Assembly: GCF_033958435.1 (NCBI RefSeq)
Contig: NC_134137.1
Span: forward strand, 175,969,501-176,033,500
Direction: 5' to 3'
DNA: 64,000 nucleotides
Source of the DNA: Carettochelys insculpta
Lineage: Eukaryota; Chordata; Testudines; Carettochelyidae
How positions within the stretch are numbered: position 1 is the first letter of the stretch; every line of letters begins with the position of its first letter. The position numbers were made by a program, and so were the translations under genes. Of this stretch, positions 1-12,015 are shown one piece after another. Below the pieces are notes generated by a model. The model was not told where the DNA came from. It did not search any database and saw only the letters and a program-made list of their open reading frames with translations.

Positions 1-3000
1 GAGTGTCCTAAAGATTGTGTGCACCTATGTCAGGTAGGATCTTGCCTAAACAATTCACGCCATTATCTAGCTAATGTTAGCAAAAGATAAAGGAACAGAT
101 GCCATGAGTTGCAAACACATATTTCCTTTTAAACAATGGCCGTTTCCACTTACCTAATGATACAAAGCAGTTTTACTAAAATGTTAACAAAATCAATCAA
201 TATTCCTTTATCCTTCTAGGAGTAAAAGGAATTCATTAAAATGATGTAAAACATTGCTCCTCTGGGGTGTTCTGCCACTGATTTCAATGACAACCAAATT
301 AGGCTCCGAGGTAAAATTTTCTAAAGCCCCTAAGTGATTTAGGAATCTATGTTCCATTGACTTTTAATACTACTTAGGGTTCCTAATTCATTTAGGCATG
401 CTTGAAAAATATACATAAAACCTTTGGACCATATATAACCTGTATTGTTTGCTCCTGTAATCTCTTTCACCATATGATCCAGCTGCCTTTGGTCTCAGGT
501 GAGGTGATTTTTTTTAGGACCGTGATACTTTAAATACCTGATAAATAGAAACATTCACTGCTACTTCAAAGGATAAAACCCAGGGGTACACGTGCCCCTG
601 GCTGAGAAGCACAGATCTAAGATACCTTCTTTTTTCCCTTTGTTTCTCTCCCCGACCTCCCATTGGCCCAGAAACATGCAATGCCAGGCCCTGCATCTCA
701 GCCATGGATGTGGCTTCCCCTGTGACCTGCCATGCTGTTTCTCCACCATGGGAAAGGAGACCAGACACAATGGGAGGGGAGGGAGGGAAACGAAGGGAAA
801 AAAGGAAGTATCCTAGATCTGTAGTTCTCAGACAGGGTACACTTAACCCTTAAAACAAAGGGGTGGCTCAGGAACCTTTGGCTGCAGGAGGCTAGCCTCC
901 AACCCTGCCTCTTCTGGGTGCCCTGGCACTCAGAGTCCCTTGCCACTCCATTGCCAGCCCCCACCCCAGCTTGCCAAGTGCCCGAAGTCCCTCTGCAACC
1001 TCACAGCATCAGGAGGGAGAGCACAGGGTGGTGCTACTGCAGCCACTGCAGTCCCAAGAAGGCAGCCATTGTGACCACAGCCCCTGGAGTCCAGGAGCGA
1101 TGCTGCCAAAGAGGGGCCCTGGAACTGGAGTGTGCGTGAAGCCATACCCAGCTCTTTGTGGAGACTCAGCCTTTCCCAGCCTCCTCTGCTGGTCACCCAT
1201 GGTTATTCAGAGGTCTTCCGGGTGATAACAGCAAGTGATTTAGATACCTGCCTAATTTTTACTTCAGGACACATAAAAAGCGCAAGCAAAATCCTAACAA
1301 ACTAAAATTTCATTCAGATAATGATTTGTTTATACTGCTCTATAAACAATGCATTGAAATGTAAGTGCAATATTTATATTCCAATTGATTTATTGGATAA
1401 TTACACAGCAAAAATGAGAAAGCAAACTATTTTTGGGTTATAGTGTGTTGTGACAATTGTCTAGTTTTATGTCTGATTTTGTGAACAAGTAGTTTTTAAG
1501 TGCATGAGAGTTGCAGGGTGCACAACGCAAATCAGACTTCTGAAAGAGGAAGGATTGAGAGCCGCTATCCCAGATGACTTCTGAAATGAAAACCTTATAT
1601 TGGCCCTTACACCAAAGCTCTGGTGTAACTTGGTTTTACACTGAACACTAATATTGAGATGCTGCGTATGTGCATCTCATGTCTATATGGGTTTCCTGTT
1701 GAATGTGGCAGCTTATTGGATCCACACAATGAGATCTAAGGGGCTTGCTCTCATTGAAATAATGCCCTGTGCTCTGCAAGTTCTTTGGGCAGGGCAAATA
1801 TACTCATTTCCTGCCCTCAGGACTCAGCACTCCATGGGTGGGAGGAGGTAGGAGAGAGTGAGTGGGTTACAAGTATGTGTATGTGAAACTAGAGAACCTA
1901 TATCGCAGGCATTGGCAACACTAGGACTCCCAGCTTGGACAATTCTCTTCTCCCACCAGGTGCTGCTGGTGCCAGTCCATCTACTTGTGGGAAGGTTTGG
2001 AATCTCCTAAATTCTCCCTGGGGATAGCTCCTCCTGCTTCTTCCACTGCAGTCTCTCTCTCTGGCTGGATTCAAACTCCTTTCACCAGTCAGTGAAGAGC
2101 CAGGCAGAAATAGAGAGAACACTAAGGAAAATTAGCTCTCCCTAAATCAGAGAGGGAGTGGAGGGGAAATTCTCTTGTCAGAGGTGACGGAGCTGTGCCT
2201 GCTGTATCTTTAACCTTTGCTGCACCAAGTTCTTTACATGAATAGGGATGGACAGGACAGTCTACTGGCTTCACTTGGACTGATCTAACATGCATTTTTT
2301 ATGACATCAGACCATCCTGAGGAACTTTCTAGCAAAACAAACTGAACAATGGTCTTGCTCATTTTAGGGGTTTCTCCATCACACATTAACTCAGGAGCAG
2401 TCCTGACCAATAGAAATATCTCCCCTGAAGGGTGCTGCTTATGTCACTTCTTTAAAAGTGGGACTTTAGAAAGCACTCATTGCTGACCTACCACTGCTTC
2501 CAGTGAAGTTCATAGTACAACTTCCATTGACTTCATGGGACCAGACAAATCAATTCTGAAAGCTTTTGAAAAGCCCGTTAAAAAGACCTGGTGCTGTGTG
2601 TTCCTTGCTCTTCCCGAACAGCCAGTGTGAAATTCTGGACCAATGAAGTCAACTGGGTCAGAATTTCATTGCCAGTGCCAAATGCAGGGTCAGGCCTGAG
2701 GAAGTCTTTCCAGAGTTTGCCCAGTTGATAACATACTGTAAGAAACAAAGATGATTTCTGAGGGGAATCAATGTCCACTAGCAATTTGAACGGGGCCACC
2801 AAAGCCTGCTGTTGTGTACCCTTATGAGCAGAAAGACAAAAACCATGCACAGATTTAGTAAGAATCTGAATTATGTAAGTGAATTCATACGTTGTGAATT
2901 ATTAAGGGATTGCAGCAACCTGCCAGGAGGCAGGGAGAGAAACACAACTGAATAGTTTAAAATCCTGTGTGGGGTCTTTTCTGTGTTATAAATTGTATGT

Positions 3001-4435
3001 TAGCATACTGAGTGGGAAGTTTTTTTGTTTTCTGGAGAGAATTCTAAAACATGTAATTTGCTCCACTTCACAGCATTCTAGCAATTTGATCACCGTTGCT
3101 GGAATTTTAATTTTTGAGGAGCCTCTGAACCTGGTCCCTTTAGCTTCATAGTATTTTCTGTAAGGTTATTTGGGAGTCAGGATGGTTTAATGGCAAAAGG
3201 TATGTTTTCTTTATTATTTTCCCAAGTAATAAAATATTCTTTGTAAAACACTTTACATAAAAATGATAAACCTATGTAATCTCTGAAAACATTTGATTCG
3301 TCTACTGTGACAATTTCTAAAATACTTAAATATCGCTTATCATAAGCATGAATTAACAAGGGGCCTGAATGCTTCATCTTAGGTTTTCATGCAGGAGGAG
3401 CTAAAAGGGAGGACATTTTTGTGAATTTTTCCTCCGACATTGCTTTTGAATTCTTTTATAGAGGGGGACACAAAATTTGTCCCTATTTTGTGGACCCAGC
3501 TATGTGGCTGAACCCCTCCGCCCTGTGGGTCTTAGGGCAGGGCCTTTTGCATGAAGCCCAGGTCCCTGTACCTAGCTCTGCCATTTTTTGCAAGCTTGTT
3601 CCCAGAGCTGGCCCAGCAGGGCTTCGCTGGTGGGTGGGGAATAAGGCAGCATGCGGACCACAGGGCCCAGCCAGTGGTCAGTAGCTGTTATATTCAGCTG
3701 GAGCACGGGCTACCTTGCTCACTTTGCCTTAAGGCCGGGCCTGCTTGTCCCGTTGAGGGGCAGGTATCTCCAAGAGGAATAAGCAGTCAGTGTTTCGTCA
3801 GCTATCATCAGCAATGGGCACCCCTTGGAAAGACTTTTGGAAAGGAATCTTGAGGAATATTCACAAGGGCATTGGTGGAATGATATCAGTTCTGCTCACC
3901 TAACTCCAACCATTCTCTGCCATTTATAGCATCACCGAGGGCTTTCTGTGCAGTGTGGGGCCAGGCAGAGCCCCTGGCATGCAGGCAGCTGACCACCCCT
4001 CAACTCTGCTGAGGAGGGGTGTGAATCACACCCAGAGGATGCCTCCCACGTGTAGAGCTTTGGGTCACGATAAGACACCAACCATGTTTTCATTATCCTG
4101 AGTAAACATGCACTAGGGTTGTGCACGCAGATGTTCCGTACAGTTAGCGTCATTTCTCTTTTATAATCGTACTGCCTTCTTTTTCTCTGAACACTACTGC
4201 TCTCTACATCAGCCTGTTTTGGCTGTAAGAAAATTTATCTGTGCCTCCCAACTGTTGTTGCTTCATGTGGAATGCTGTCATGCTTGCCTCCAGTCACGTT
4301 TTGTCATTCAGTCCATTTCAGCTCTCAGCTTGGAGTGTTGAGATCCAGGAACTCATTACTAATCAATGTGCTGTAATTCTCACTAACTCTCTGTCTGTCT
4401 CTCTCTCTTGCACACCTATAGGGTTGGGTTAGGTG
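1..4435. other. Unassigned sequence, no gene recognised
   Basis: About 4.4 kb of mostly AT-rich sequence without a recognisable exon, RNA gene or complete transposon. Short open frames around 514-1225 and 3421-3853 lie in locally GC-richer patches. They overlap each other on both strands, have no recognisable domain, and look like chance frames. A CT-rich run (about 4388-4410) lies just upstream of the LINE target site. Confidence 0.6.
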
Positions 4436-4449
4436 TATTATTTCCAATT
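4436..4449. repeat. Left target-site duplication of the LINE
   Basis: The 14-mer TATTATTTCCAATT is repeated exactly at 8540-8553. Part of the right copy merges with the ATT tail, so the minimal unambiguous duplication is TTTCCAATT. Confidence 0.75.
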
Positions 4450-5280
4450 GGGGTGTATGGGGTGTACAGGGAGGGTAGTACCTCTGTTGGAGGGACTTGT
4501 CGTACCCCTTCAGGGGTAGTACGTCCCCTTTGGTTCTCGCCTGTCACTCAGCTCTCACTTGTGGCTCCAAGTAGCTGCAGCATGTGCAGCGGCCACACCC
4601 CAGGCAATGGCTTCGACAGGCCGGCCAAACCAGGTGCATGTAACCGATGGGGCTCAAACCCTCGGTGAGTTTTCAGATGTGCCTACCCAGCATGTGAAGT
4701 CAGCTCCGGTGGACTGGGCAGAAGAGATCATTTAGATCCAACGGCCAAGAGGGCAGTTCTGCAATGCTTTGTGGAAAGTGAAGGGCTTGACAAGGCATGA
4801 AAGACGTCAAGGCCCATCCACTGCAACTGACGAAGTTACCAGTCGTGACGATTCTACGTACCACTGGTGCCCAGCTTCCGAGGTCGAGAGAGTGGGATTG
4901 CTCCCATGCAACGGCTCTACCACTTAAAAAGCTTTCACACACGGGTCCTGTGCAAATCATCATATCATCACATCACCCAAGTCCTGCGGCGATGGGGGAG
5001 GGGTGAAGCGACAGGTGGAGGTTACCACTGGGAGTCGTAGTCCCAATCCCACAGGTAGGCGGCCTGTGTTCAAGTGGTCATCCAGCTCTGTACCAGCAGC
5101 AGCAGAGTTGCCCAGCAGCACCCCAGGCGTCTGAGCAGTCCTCTTTAGGACAGCACTGCTCACCCTAGTAGGGAAGGGGCCTAGAAAAGGTGGCCTAAAA
5201 ATTGCCTGCCCTACAACAATAACTGGCCAGCAAGCCGTGGCTGGCAGTTCAACCCTACTTGCGGTCGAAACCAAAAGAAA
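4450..5280 (+). other. LINE 5' untranslated / promoter region
   Basis: GC-richer stretch between the left target duplication and the first endonuclease codons. It has no long open frame in phase with the endonuclease. By position it should hold the internal promoter of the retrotransposon. No specific promoter element was recognised. Confidence 0.5.
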
Positions 5281-6720
5281 AATTTGAGAAAACTTACCAT
5301 TCGTGTATGGAATGTTCGTACTCTCATGGATCGAGAAGCTGTTGCACGACCTGAGAGAAGGACAGCTCTCATTGCTTGTGAACTAGCCTGCTAGAACATA
5401 GATATAGCAGCATTAAGTGAAACAAGATTGGCTGGGGAAGGTTTCTTGAGTGAACCAGGAAGTGGTTATACCTTCTTCTGGAAGGGTAAGACTGAGACAG
5501 AGGATAGAATACATGGAGTCGGTCTGGCAATAAAAACCTCATTGATGCGTCAACTCCCAGACCTTCCAGTGGGTATCCATGAAAGATTGCTGAAACTACG
5601 CTTCCCAGTAAATGCCAAACATCATGCCACTATCATCAGTGCATATGCACCCACTCTAACATGCCCTGACAACTCAAAGGAACAATTCTATGAAGATCTT
5701 GACAGACTGATCAAGGCCACACCTGCAGCAGACAAACTACTCCTACTTGGAGATTTCAATGCCCAAGTTGGGGCTGACAACAAGAACTGGAAAAGAGTAG
5801 CCGGGCCACATGGTGTAGGCAAAATGAACAACAATGGACTACTCCTTTTGAGCCTTTGTTCTGAAAACGACCTGACTATTACCAACACTCTGTTCCGACA
5901 AGCGGATAAATACAAAACGACGTGGATGCACCCTAGGTCTAAACAGTGGCATCTGATAGATTATGCCATTGTCAGAAGGCGAGACGTCTGAGACGTACTG
6001 ATCACCAGAGTAATGCGAGGCGCAGAGTGCTGGACAGATCACAGATTAGTCAGGATGTCTCTTCAACTTTACATCGCTCCCTCTCGGCACAAATGCCTTA
6101 AGCATGTGCGACCTGCTTTTAACATAGCCAAACAGAAGAATGCCCAATGTTTAAACAATTTTCAGAAGAGTCTCGATGACAAATTAACATCCCACGGTCA
6201 ACTGGTTGGTACTGTAACCGAAAAGTGGGATCAGTTCAAGCAGATAGTGACTGACACAGCAATAACATCGCTTGGACCAAAGAAAAGAATACATCAGGAT
6301 TGGTTCGAAGAAGAAATATGTTCAGCACTGGAAGTAAAGAGAAAAGCCTTTATTGAATGGCAGAATGACGCCTCCGCAGCCTCCAAATGGGACCATTTCA
6401 AGCACCTTCAGAGCAAAACACAGAAAGACCTCCGTCGGATACAAGACAGCTGGTGGGAGAGCAAAGCCAAAGAAATTGAACACTATGCTGAGACCCACAA
6501 CTCAAAGATGTTCTTTAGTGCTATTAAAACTGTCTATGGACCTTCTAAAACAAGGACTACCCCATTGCTCTCATCAGACAACACAACGCTGGTCAAAGAC
6601 AAAGAAGGCATCAACGAAAGATGGTGAGAACACTTTAGCAACCTCCTTAACAGACCATTGACCGTGAATAACAACGTCCTCAATGAAATTCCACAACAAC
6701 CCGTCCTGACAGATCTTGAT
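5281..6720 (+). pseudogene. LINE endonuclease domain and linker (pseudogene)
   Basis: The frame starting at 5281 keeps the ordered catalytic motifs of an AP-endonuclease-like (EEP) domain: WNVRTL near the start, LSETRL (catalytic Glu), ISAYAPT, LLGDFNAQVG (Asp/Asn), LIDYAIVRR (Asp) and TDHRLV (terminal Asp-His). The enzyme would nick target DNA to prime reverse transcription. TAG at 5392, TGA at 5989 and TGA at 6625 interrupt a single frame. At 5989 and 6625 the family normally has arginine (RDVRDV, RWREHF), so CGA-to-TGA transition by CpG decay explains both. The frame ends at a TAG near 6733, close to a shift into the RT frame. Confidence 0.85.
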
Positions 6721-7786
6721 TTCCACCCACTATAGATGAGATTAAGAAAGCTGTTAGCCAGATGAGTTCAGGAAAAGCTCCTGGAAAAGATGGGATACCA
6801 GCAGAGATATATAAAGCGGCAAGTCCAGCAACACTAGCAGCGTTCCATAGCGTGATCATCAGCATCTGGGAGGATGAAAACATACCACAGGACCTCCGCG
6901 ATGCTATTATTGTCTCCCTCTTCAAGAATAAAGGCAGCAAAGCAGAATGTGGAAACTACAGAGACATATCCCTGCTCTCCGTTGGAGGGAAGATCATCGC
7001 CCGCATCATCTTGAACCGCCTAATAGCCAGTATTTCCGAGGCAAATCTACCTGAAAGTCAACGCGGTTTTCAACCTGGCCGGAGCGCAGCCAATATGGTG
7101 TTTGGTGTCAGACAAATACAAGAAAAGTGCATGGAACAGAACATGCACCTGTATGCTGCCTTCATAGATCTGACAAAGGCATTTGATACCATCAACAGGG
7201 AAACCCTTTGGACCATTCTAATACGACTTGGCTGCCCAAGAAAATTTGTCCAGATAATAAGCCTTTTCCATGACGACATGACAGGCGAAGTACTGTCTGA
7301 TGGAGCACATCAGCCCCCTTCAACATCACCAACAGCGTGAAACAAGGATGTGTTCTTGCTCTTGTCTTATTTAACCTGTTCCTTGCATGTGTCCTTAACC
7401 ATGCAATGCAAGATCTGGACCGAGGTATATACTTGAAATACCGGTATGATGGTTCACTTTTTGACCTCTGTCGCCTGAACGCAAAGACTAAGACAGTGCA
7501 GAAACTCCTTTCTGAGGCACTCTTTGCTGACGACTGTGCCCTTATGGCTCACACTGAAAACGATCTTCAGCACATTGTCAACAAGTTTGCTGAGGCCTCG
7601 CAACTTTTCAGACTATCTATCAGCCTCGGAAAGACAGAAGTTCTCCATCAACCTGCACCTGGATCAAATGCTCCTGTCCCGAGTATCTCCATTGATGGCA
7701 CTCAGCTTAAAGTAGTGGAGAACTTTAAATACCTGGGTAGTGTCATATCCAGTGATGGATCACTGGATAATGAGATCAACGTGTGA
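6721..7786 (+). pseudogene. LINE reverse transcriptase domain (pseudogene)
   Basis: RNA-directed DNA polymerase core of the LINE. Motifs in order: GKDGIPAEIYK, the NYRDISLLS block (family usually NYRGISLLS), QRGFQPGRS, motif A FIDLTKAFD with the first catalytic Asp, motif B KQGCVLALVLF (usually ...LAPTLF) and motif C LFADDCALM with the paired catalytic Asp residues. A thumb-like block VENFKYLGS follows. The domain is split over two frames: 6762-7325 in one, then 7337-7786 in another after a frame change near 7320. The TGA at 7784 replaces an expected Arg (EINVRISKAS), again consistent with CGA decay. The active-site residues survive although the reading frame does not. Confidence 0.88.
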
Positions 7787-8490
7787 ATATCCAAAGCGAG
7801 CCAGGCACTTGGCTGTCTGCATGTCAGAGTTCTAAACCACCTAACATCCGGATGTCAACAAAACTGCTTGTGTACAGAGCTGTTGTTCTCTCATCTCTTT
7901 TGTACGGGTGCGAAACAGGGACACTATATAGGCGTCACATCAAGCAGCTCGAAGCATTCCACATGCGCTGCCTGCATAACATCATGAAGATCCGCTGGCA
8001 AGACAAAGTGCCCAATCTTGAGGTCCTCGAGAGAGCCCAGATGACAAGCATCGAAATGATGATTATGAAGTCACAACTACATTGGACTGGTCATGTCAGC
8101 CGCATGGATGCCAACAGAATCCCTCACCAGCTTCTGTATGGTGAACTCTCCCAGGGCATCCGGCGTATAGGTCGTCTACGGAAACGCTACAAGGATACCA
8201 TCAAAGCCAATATTCAGTACAGCAGTATCAAACCTAGGGACCTTGAGGACGCCGTGACACAACACAGTGACAGAACACAGTGGCGTGCAACAGTCAGAAA
8301 TACCTGCATTGCCTTTGAGGAAGACCGCTGCCAGCGTCTACAAGAGGTACGCAAACGACGTAACAGAGCATCAGCAATGCACAACCCACAGATTGCAAAC
8401 TTCCCATGCACCATCTACGGAAAAATGTGCACCTCTAGAATTGGCTTATACAGTCACCAAAGGGCACACCATAAGACCAATAACAGATGA
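7787..8490 (+). pseudogene. LINE C-terminal region with degraded C2H2 finger
   Basis: Continues the polyprotein after a frame change between 7787 and about 7840. The stretch from about 7840 is open to 8490 and carries the conserved blocks LVYRAVVLSSLLYG, LEAFHMRCL, MKIRWQDKVPN and HWTGHVSRM that follow the polymerase in this family. Near the C-terminus a C2H2-type finger is visible: CTIYGK, then GLYSHQRAH. The second zinc-binding Cys of the usual C-x2-C pair is Tyr here (TGT to TAT would do it), so the finger is probably non-functional. The finger is presumed to bind template RNA or DNA during integration. Confidence 0.75.
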
Positions 8491-8528
8491 TCTGCACAGA
8501 TTTGTCATCATCGGATAATTGGACTACC

Positions 8529-8553
8529 ATTATTATTATTATTATTTCCAATT
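8529..8553 (+). repeat. ATT-repeat LINE tail and right target duplication
   Basis: About six ATT units (8529-8547) form the 3' tail. They run directly into TTTCCAATT, the right copy of the target duplication. Short trinucleotide tails are typical of RTE-like LINEs and differ from L1 poly(A). Confidence 0.75.
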
Positions 8554-9296
8554 ATCCTCAACACCTTTTTGATTTTCCGTAATAAATGGAAGTGTGTAAT
8601 TATTATGCACACACTTTTTATTTATTTTTTTTAATTTTTTTAATTTTTTTTTATTATTTTCCACATCTTCCAGTACACACCATCATCAATAGTCTTCTAT
8701 TTTGTGTTGTCTTGTCTAAAATCATAAAGCAAAGCTGTTATAAAACCACAATAAATAATTTACAGGTTTCCTTTCAGCTTTCAATATGTTTTGACATGTA
8801 ATATTTCTGTGGGGGAATTTATTTGGTGTAGTTTTCTCTTTGGATTGGATTCAGGAAGTGAAGGCTGCCCATTTCAGATGCATGCAGGGGTTTTAATGCC
8901 TTAGGGAAATGTGCATATCTCCGTGTAGGTGTGTTTAATATGTTTTGCCTAATGATACTTCCTTCTACTATCTAAGAATTTCTTAATTAAGAGAATTAAT
9001 CTTTCTAGGCCTTCCATCCTGGTTTTAATTGTTCTGTACATAATTTAATTATACAGTTGTGATGTTTTGCTGTTTAAAAAGAAACTGTGTATGTCAAGAT
9101 TATTTGGTGAATCCTTGGGGCCAAACTCTTTGGTTTATATGGCACCAATCTTGTTGCTTTATTGGGATTGCTCTGGGTGAAAATTTTTAAATCTCACGGT
9201 AAAACTGTAGTGCCCTTGAATATATGTGAATCAAAACTTCAATGGGAGTTGTGTTGAATACTCTGAAAATGTATTGTCTTATACTAATTTAACATA
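8554..9296. other. AT-rich unassigned sequence
   Basis: AT-rich, with T-rich runs near 8615-8660. No gene or known element recognised. Confidence 0.6.
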
Positions 9297-9436
9297 AAAA
9301 TGACCTTTCTGGGTCAGACCAAAAGTCCATCTTGTCCGGTATCCTGTCTTCTGATGGTGGCCAATACCAGGTGCCCCAGAGGGGATGAACAGAACCGGTA
9401 ATCATCAAGTGATTCTGGCAAACAGAGGCTAGGAGA

Positions 9437-10150
9437 GGCTGACCACATTGCCCTATGGCAAATATGGGACACCAGCCTCCAGGGATGGGGGGCTGCTGTC
9501 CCATGTCAGGGCTGCTTGGCAATGGGGGCTACTGCCCCATGGTGAGGCACTGGAGATGGGGCTCTGGTGCCTTCTGACAAGAGGGAGTGGAGGATGGGGG
9601 CACCACAAGCTCCTAGCGGGGTGAGGGTGCTGAAAATAGGAGCTCTGCAGGCTCCTAGGCAGGTTGTGGGGGCAGGGAATGTGGCAGCTGCCCTGCGGCA
9701 GGGATCCCTAGCAGCAGAGACTGCCTTGCTGGGGAACAGGGCAGCCACCCAGAGAGGAGCTTCCCTGCAGCAGGAGCTGCCACCCCAAGGCATGGGATGC
9801 CGAGGAATGAGGCAGCTACCCTGTGGCAGAGCTCACTGGCAGGAGGGCCTGCTGCTGTGGTGAGCCAGGGAATGGGGCAGCTGCCCCACGAAGGAACTCC
9901 CCTTCAGCAGGAGCTGCTGCCCCAAGGCAAGAGGCGCCAGGGAACTGGGCAGATGCCTTCAGCGGAGGCTGCTGCCCTGAGACACCAGGTGCTGAATAAC
10001 AGAAACCCTGCAAAATACGGGAAAGTGCACCCATTTTCTTAAAGTCAGGATGCTTATGAGACAGCTTAAAAAAGGGACTGTCCCAGTAAAAGTGGGACAG
10101 ATGGTCACTTTACGCTAGGAACACATCAGTATGTAGTTTTGCCTCACTGC
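9437..10150. repeat. GC-rich imperfect repeat block inserted in CR1
   Basis: Interrupts the CR1 3' region. It is built from loosely repeated phrases such as GGGGCAGCTGCCCC and CAGGAGCTGC at irregular spacing (roughly 45-110 bp). The open frames here (9506-10042, both strands) follow the composition and are not genes. The right part (10050-10120) has a GGGACTGTCCC palindrome. The family was not identified. Confidence 0.5.
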
Positions 10151-10171
10151 GTATCCTGGCTAACAGCCATT

Positions 10172-10882
10172 AGCTGTGTCTACACGTGCACGCTACTTCG
10201 AAGTAGGGGCACTAACTTCGAAATAGCGCCCGTCGCGGCTACACACGTTGGGCGCTATTTCGAAGTTAACTTCGACGTTAGGCGGCGAGACGTCGAAGTC
10301 GCTAACCCCATGAGGGGATCGGAATAGCGCCCTACTTCGACGTTCAACGTCAAAGTAGGGACCGTGTAGACAATCCGCGTCCCGCAACATCGAAATTGCC
10401 GGGTCCTCCATGGCGGCCATCAGCTGGGGGGTTGAGAGACGCTCTCTCTCCAGCCCCTGCGGGGCTCTATGGTCACCGTGGGCAGCAGCCCTTAGCCCAG
10501 GGCTTCTGGCTGCTGCTGCGGCAGCTGGGGATCCATGCTGCAGGCACAGGGTCTGCAACCAGTTGTCGGCTCTGTGGATCTTGTGTTGTTTAGTGCAACT
10601 GTGTCTGGGAGGGGCCCTTTAAGGGAGCGGCTTGCTGTTGAGTCCGCCCTGTGACCCTGTCTGCAGCTGTGCCTGGCACCCTTATTTCGATGTGTGCTAC
10701 TTTGGCGTGTAGACGTTCCCTCGCTGCACCTATTTCGATGTGGTGCCGCGCAACGTCGAAGTTGAACATCAACGTTGCCAGCCCTGGAGGACGTGTAGAT
10801 GTTATTCATCGAAATAGTCTATTTCGATGTTGCTACATCGAAATAAGCTATTTCGATGTTGGCTTCACGTGTAGATGTAGCC
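10172..10882 (-). mobile_element. Non-autonomous PIF/Harbinger element (deletion derivative)
   Basis: 711-bp element flanked by ATT on both sides (10169-10171 and 10883-10885). Its left part (about 10172-10500) is the reverse complement of 42390-42705. Its right part (about 10600-10882) is the reverse complement of 38928-39215. It therefore has both ends of the autonomous Harbinger element, in opposite orientation, with the two genes missing. The termini contain stacked TTCGAA/ATCGAAAT palindromes. The flanking CR1 sequence reads through if one ATT is removed, which confirms the 3-bp duplication. No coding capacity. Confidence 0.88.
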
Positions 10883-11535
10883 ATTGATGGACCTATCCTC
10901 CATGGACTTATCTAATTCTGTTTTTGAACCTTGTTACAGTCTTGGCCATCGCAACATCCTCTGGCAAAGAGTTCCAAATGCTGACTGTGCATTGCACAGA
11001 GAAATATTTATTTCCTTTTGTTTGTTTTAAACCCATTGCCTATTAATTTCATTTCATGAACCACCCCACCAATCTTGTGTAATGAAAAGCAGTAAATAAC
11101 ACTTCATTTACTTTCTCCATGGCAATCATGATTTTATAGATCTCTATCATTTCCCCCTCTTAGTCATCTCTTTTTCTGAGCTAAGAAGTCTCAGTTTTAT
11201 TAATCATTCCTCATATGGCAGCTGTTCCTTACCCCTAACCATTTTTGTTGCCTGTTTTTATATCTTTTCCAATTCCAACATACTTTTTTATTATTTTATA
11301 TGTATGGTTGGGATTATATTTTCTAATGTGCATTACTTTGTATTTGTGAGCATTGAATTACATTGGCCATTTCTGCTTAGTCATACCATTTTAGTGAGGT
11401 CCCTATGTAACAACTATCTTCAGTAGTTTTATGTCATCTTCAAGTTTTGCAGCCTCAATTTTTACCCTTTTCCAGACCCCGTATGAATATATTGAAAAAT
11501 ACTCACCCCATATAGACCCCTGAGGGACACCACTA

Positions 11536-12015
11536 CAGGCTGGACCTCTCTGGTCTGGCACCCTTGGGACCATACTGGTCCTGAACTAGGGAGTTTGCAA
11601 GACCTGGGGAGGCCAATGCTGACCGTTCTTCTGCTGGCCTCTAGGATCTCCCAGGGGGGCCACCAGCCTCCCAACCACTGGTCTCCCCTCCTGCTGCTGC
11701 CTCCCACTTCCGGGTTCCCCTCCTGGTGGCCATCTCCACTCCTGGCCAGCCTCCTGCTGCCAGCCCAGTTCCCCTCGGGGCCCTGGCAGAGCTGCTGGCC
11801 ATCAGTACAGCTCCACTCCCAACTCTGGCCAGGCTCCCAGCCATGGGGCTCCCTGCCACTAGCACAGCTGAGCTCTAGGCCCTTCTGCCTGCCCTGCTTC
11901 CACTGGATGCCTGGCTGGTCCCCGCTCCCATGCTCTGGGACTCTCTGGTCTGTCAACATCACAGACCATGGGTGTTGATGGACCAGATTATCCTGTGTTA
12001 GAGAGGTTCAACCTG
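11536..12015. mobile_element. Tigger-like MITE, 480 bp, GC-rich core
   Basis: Ends CAGGCTGGACC and GGTTCAACCTG are imperfect inverted repeats. The flanks are TA on the left (11534-11535) and CA, a decayed TA, on the right. The CR1 host resumes in register outside. The core is GC-rich and differs from that of the neighbouring copy at 12221. Ends of this type with a TA target fit the Tigger/pogo group of Tc1-mariner. Confidence 0.75.

Larger units (their letters stand above)
4450..8540 (+). mobile_element. Near full-length non-LTR retrotransposon (APE-type LINE), inactive
   Basis: A LINE of about 4.1 kb in this order: a 5' untranslated stretch of roughly 0.8 kb, an apurinic-type endonuclease, a reverse transcriptase, a C-terminal zinc-finger remnant, and a short ATT-repeat tail instead of poly(A). 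A 14-bp direct repeat (TATTATTTCCAATT) lies immediately outside both ends, so the 5' end is probably not truncated. The coding region is broken by in-frame stops (5392, 5989, 6625, 7784) and by frame changes near 6720, 7320 and 7800. The trinucleotide tail and compact single-polyprotein layout suggest an RTE-like clade, but the clade is inferred and an L2/CR1-grade element is possible. Insertion is younger than the flanking DNA but old enough to be degraded. Confidence 0.85.

Noticed and set aside
514..1225. Overlapping frames on both strands that might be a small gene
   Set aside because: No domain, no conserved-looking block, and comparable frames occur on the opposite strand; fits chance in GC-richer DNA.
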